Source: Phoronis pallida (Eukaryota > Phoronida > Phoronidae). From it: DNA of 10,370 bases. Positions 8,301 to 10,370 of this stretch are shown piece after piece. The notes beneath the pieces were generated by a model, which had not been told where the DNA came from, did not search any database, and saw nothing but the letters and a program-made list of their open reading frames with translations. Location of the stretch: assembly GCA_028565715.1 (NCBI GenBank), contig JAOXYC010054453.1, forward strand, positions 1-10,370. Direction: 5' to 3'. Position 1 is the first letter of the stretch; each line of letters begins with the position of its first letter. Position numbers and translations under genes: made by a program.

Positions 8301-9682
8301 GTCGCGTAAGGTATTGTAGGCTTTTCTACTTTGTACGAACATAGAAAGGCAAACACTTATCACAGCAGGACTCCATCTGTAACCCTTTTTCGTTTTGGCA
8401 TTCAGGGCTTGTTGTTGTCCCTCTAGGAGGACTTTAAAACTTTCTGATGCATTGGGCAAGCATGTCTTAAGTACCTGAAAATATGGCAACATTTTACAAT
8501 GATGACTTGATAGGCATTCATCAGATTAACAGCATTGCATATTTTTTTTGTTTTGTATACAACCTGGTATAAACCTCAGGTGACTGCCAAAAAAATGCGG
8601 GGGCATGTGGTTTATGCCTGATTGTGATCATACTGTACAGTTAATGATAATTAATGAAGTTTTCAGTTTCTAAAGCATCTTGCTCCGTAACATTACAAAA
8701 GAAGTGTTATTTAAAGTCAGTTCCAATTAACATATCACATTCATGTTTTTAGTCTGGTTATGAATTCATTTCATTAAAAAAAATCACCTCTGCCATATCG
8801 TGACTGTCTGCTTCTTGTAGGTAAATGTCACTAGTGGCACTGGAGTCATCGTCTTCTTCGCTCAGTTGTTCTCTGCATTGTTCTGATGTTGATCTCCACA
8901 GTTTTTTGGCCTTGCAACACGTGCAGAAATTGTTAACAACGAAAATGCCTTTACACTTTATCGACCTTGCGATAATTAACTCTTCACCATTAATAACCAC
9001 TTTCTCCGTGACTGTTGTTAGTCGTTCTTGCTTTTCACATGACTGTTGGTTACCGAGACATAGGTTCAATTTATCAACCAAGTAAATAATATTGTGTAAG
9101 CACTGTTTTGTTGGCACAAATTCATTTGAAATCCCATGTTCACAAAGGTCAATGATAGTGTCTCTGATCTTGAGCTCCCAAGTTGGATTTTTAATTCCTA
9201 TTATCTTGAGAATGGGACTACCATTCATGTAAATGTTTGATGGTATTCCAATCGACATTTGTGTGTCCGATTCTTCTAGTACAAGTCCTGACCGGGGGAT
9301 GTGATCAAGAAGTTCCTTGTGACTCAGTAGTACTTCTGGTATGCTGTTCTCTTTCCCAATTATGGAAATCCCATACATTGTCATTATATGCTTCCACTTT
9401 CCATCAATTTTGTAAGTTCCTTTTTTGTCTTTTGCAGTGGGAAACATTTGCTTGACAATCTTTTTAAAGTGTTGCTCATACACAACACCTCCACTCTCCT
9501 TGTACAAGTGCTTAACCAATTCTTTTCCATTTTCATTCTCTTGGACATTTGTGACCAACCTGGAAAGGGAGACATAAAATCTGTTGTAGTGTAAGTCCTG
9601 AGTGTCAGGCTTTGCATTTTAATACAAAAAGCTTTAAGTCATACATCGTTACTTACGAATGTGAAGTCATCAAGTAACACAT
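5365..9682 (-). CDS. P-element/THAP9-like transposase, 8 exons, predicted 780 aa
   Basis: Exons on the minus strand, 5' to 3', are 9682-9657, 9559-8788, 8474-8262, 7667-7460, 7276-7199, 6938-6773, 6407-6206 and 6042-5365 (stop included). All seven introns (97-594 bp) are GT-AG and every junction keeps phase; the total is 2343 nt. Residues 10-266 are an unrecognised N-terminal region with Cys211, 221, 223 and 224 and an acidic run at 243-249. Residues 299-302 read RWSP, within the conserved segment that precedes the catalytic domain in this family. The RNase H-like core has QDETK (D378), MDGGREN (D478) and NSDVIENHF (D712, E715) followed by GCNNNPT. The interrupting GTP-binding-type insertion carries QDVWHNVKKIRNN from residue 516. 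P-type transposases cut and paste DNA in the nucleus. The C-terminus is basic (KRAQAY, PKKSK). No THAP finger is seen. The ATG at 9682 is tentative: an acceptor at 9708 would allow further upstream exons. It could be an active element or a domesticated gene. Confidence 0.85.
6408..6772 (-). other. Transposase intron 6
   Basis: This 365-bp intron runs from GTACAC to TTTCATTTCAG, phase 2, rebuilding Arg488. The donor is weaker than the others. Nothing else is recognised in it. Confidence 0.7.
7668..8261 (-). other. Transposase intron 3
   Basis: This is the longest intron of the gene, 594 bp, from GTAATT to TACCTCAG, in phase 0. It is AT-rich. I see no exon, repeat or RNA in it. Confidence 0.75.
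8475..8787 (-). other. Transposase intron 2
   Basis: This 313-bp intron runs from GTGATT to TTTTCAG and joins residues Glu266 and Val267 in phase 0. It carries copy 1 of the short inverted-repeat element (8563-8628). The upstream frame runs 27 nt past the donor before a stop. Confidence 0.75.
8563..8628. repeat. Short inverted-repeat (MITE-like) element, copy 1
   Basis: The left end CCTGGTATAAACC and the right end GGTTTATGCCTGA are inverted repeats (GTATAAACC against GGTTTATGC, 8 of 9 paired). Both ends match the element at 10244-10316: 11 of 13 bases on the left and 16 of 20 on the right (through TGTGAT). It lies in transposase intron 2. Confidence 0.6.
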
Positions 9683-9770
9683 GTTGGCAGTAACAAAAAT
9701 GATCAAACTGTTTTAAAGAACAGATGATAACGTAGTATGTATCCACATTCATAAGTATTGATGTATGCGT

Positions 9771-9780
9771 TAAATATAGT
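9771..9780 (-). promoter_or_regulatory. TATA-like sequence upstream of the transposase
   Basis: On the minus strand this reads CTATATTTAA. It lies about 90 bp before the tentative ATG at 9682. The surrounding DNA is AT-rich, so such a string is expected by chance, and the call is weak. Confidence 0.15.
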
Positions 9781-10149
9781 TTTTAAATTTGTCATCCCTG
9801 TTGCACCATGCATATTTCTAAAATAAAATTAAGTCTAAAGGCCGAGTAGTGATCTATTGTCACTTGAAAAGTTGCAATTAAATAGCTTTAATCTTTATTT
9901 CAAAAATGTGTTTAAAAACAATAATAGTTTCAATGAAATTAACTGTTTCCAACAGAATGTACTTGTTCGGTTATATGTGGGTATTCTGATTGTTACATGT
10001 AATTAATAATTGTCAATACTGTTATCAAAAGCATGCACATTCTCACTATCATTCATCAGGCTGAAGTTTTCCTGTAGGAAAACAAATCATTTGCTGAGAA
10101 AATTGCGAGTCCCATTTCATTACATTTTAGAGTTGCACTATAATGTGCA

Positions 10150-10165
10150 CCTCAGGAAACTGACA
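10150..10165 (+). repeat. Possible fragment of the hairpin family (arm only)
   Basis: CCTCAGGAAACTGACA is identical over 16 nt to the outer arm of copy B (1953-1968). The match then stops and the CATCTTCGATG core is missing. It is either a truncated copy or a chance match; 16 identical bases make chance unlikely but not impossible. Confidence 0.45.
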
Positions 10166-10243
10166 TGGATATGTCGTGATGTGAGTGTATTGCCCAATCA
10201 CTAATGTGCAATATGTAAACATTTATATATATACCGTACACAC

Positions 10244-10316
10244 CCTGATATAAGCCCATGGGCTTGTAGGTTGGGATTGCCCATAAAACTCGGGTGGGCT
10301 TATACCCGAGTGTGAT
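10244..10316. repeat. Short inverted-repeat (MITE-like) element, copy 2
   Basis: ATAAGCCCA (10250-10258) pairs with TGGGCTTAT (10295-10303). A second, nested hairpin pairs ACTCGGGT (10288-10295) with ACCCGAGT (10304-10311). Both ends resemble copy 1 in transposase intron 2, which supports a dispersed family rather than a chance hairpin. Confidence 0.65.
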
Positions 10317-10370
10317 TTTACATGCATTTTAGTATAAGCACAAATTTGAGATTTCATCAAAAAGGGGGTG

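Larger units (their letters stand above)
9708..10243. other. Upstream flank of the transposase, no gene recognised
   Basis: It starts with a plausible acceptor (CTGTTCTTTAAAACAG on the minus strand), so earlier transposase exons may lie upstream. I looked for a C2CH THAP pattern on the minus strand and saw none. The plus-strand open frame 10010-10204 shows no domain. It holds the 16-nt hairpin-family fragment. Confidence 0.5.

Noticed and set aside
9384-9617. Minus-strand frame starting at an ATG at 9617 and running past 9559
   Set aside because: It overlaps the start of transposase exon 2 in another frame and ignores the TTTCCAG acceptor. The spliced model from 9657 keeps the long frame instead.
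6008-9985. Shared 12-mer TGTGGGTATTCT near 6009 and 9976
   Set aside because: A few 12-base matches are expected by chance in 10 kb, and one site is coding.
4650-10370. Terminal inverted repeats of a P-type transposon around the transposase gene
   Set aside because: I compared the flanks by eye and found no convincing pair. The right end may lie outside the window, so I do not call the mobile element's boundaries.

Overview
The window is nuclear DNA of a multicellular animal, most likely a marine invertebrate such as a mollusc, lancelet, echinoderm or cnidarian. The basis is AT-rich DNA, coding blocks split by GT-AG introns, a tRNA-type SINE with an (ATT)n tail, and two gene families (PIF1-like helicase, P-element-like transposase) that are often multicopy in such genomes. 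The phylum is a guess.

Left part (1 to about 5000, + strand): a PIF1-family DNA helicase gene is present in two exons (1304-1859 and 4432-4608). They join in phase across a 2.57 kb intron. Together they encode about 244 residues with Walker A, Walker B, a GDFFQ motif and the HRQ segment. The C-terminal half of the helicase core is not seen downstream in this window. A possible 5' exon ends at a strong donor at 709/710 and splices to an acceptor at 1258.

Right part (5365-9682, - strand): eight exons separated by seven canonical GT-AG introns join without a frameshift or stop into a predicted 780-residue P-element/THAP9-like transposase. The RNase H-like acidic residues are present (D378, D478, E715, plus D712). 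There is no THAP zinc finger. The N-terminal ~266 residues form a region I do not recognise, with a short Cys cluster and an acidic stretch. If the helicase gene continues beyond the window, this gene lies nested and antisense in one of its introns. If not, the helicase is truncated.

Repeats: a SINE (about 5041-5315, +) ends 50 bp beyond the transposase stop codon. A family of hairpin repeats built on a CATCTTCGATG core occurs at 414-514, 1947-2056 and 2853-2914, with a possible arm fragment at 10150-10165. The 2853-2914 copy is a 62-bp near-perfect palindrome. A second, unrelated pair of short inverted-repeat elements lies at 8563-8628 (transposase intron) and 10244-10316. The remaining stretches are AT-rich intergenic or intronic DNA in which I see no gene.
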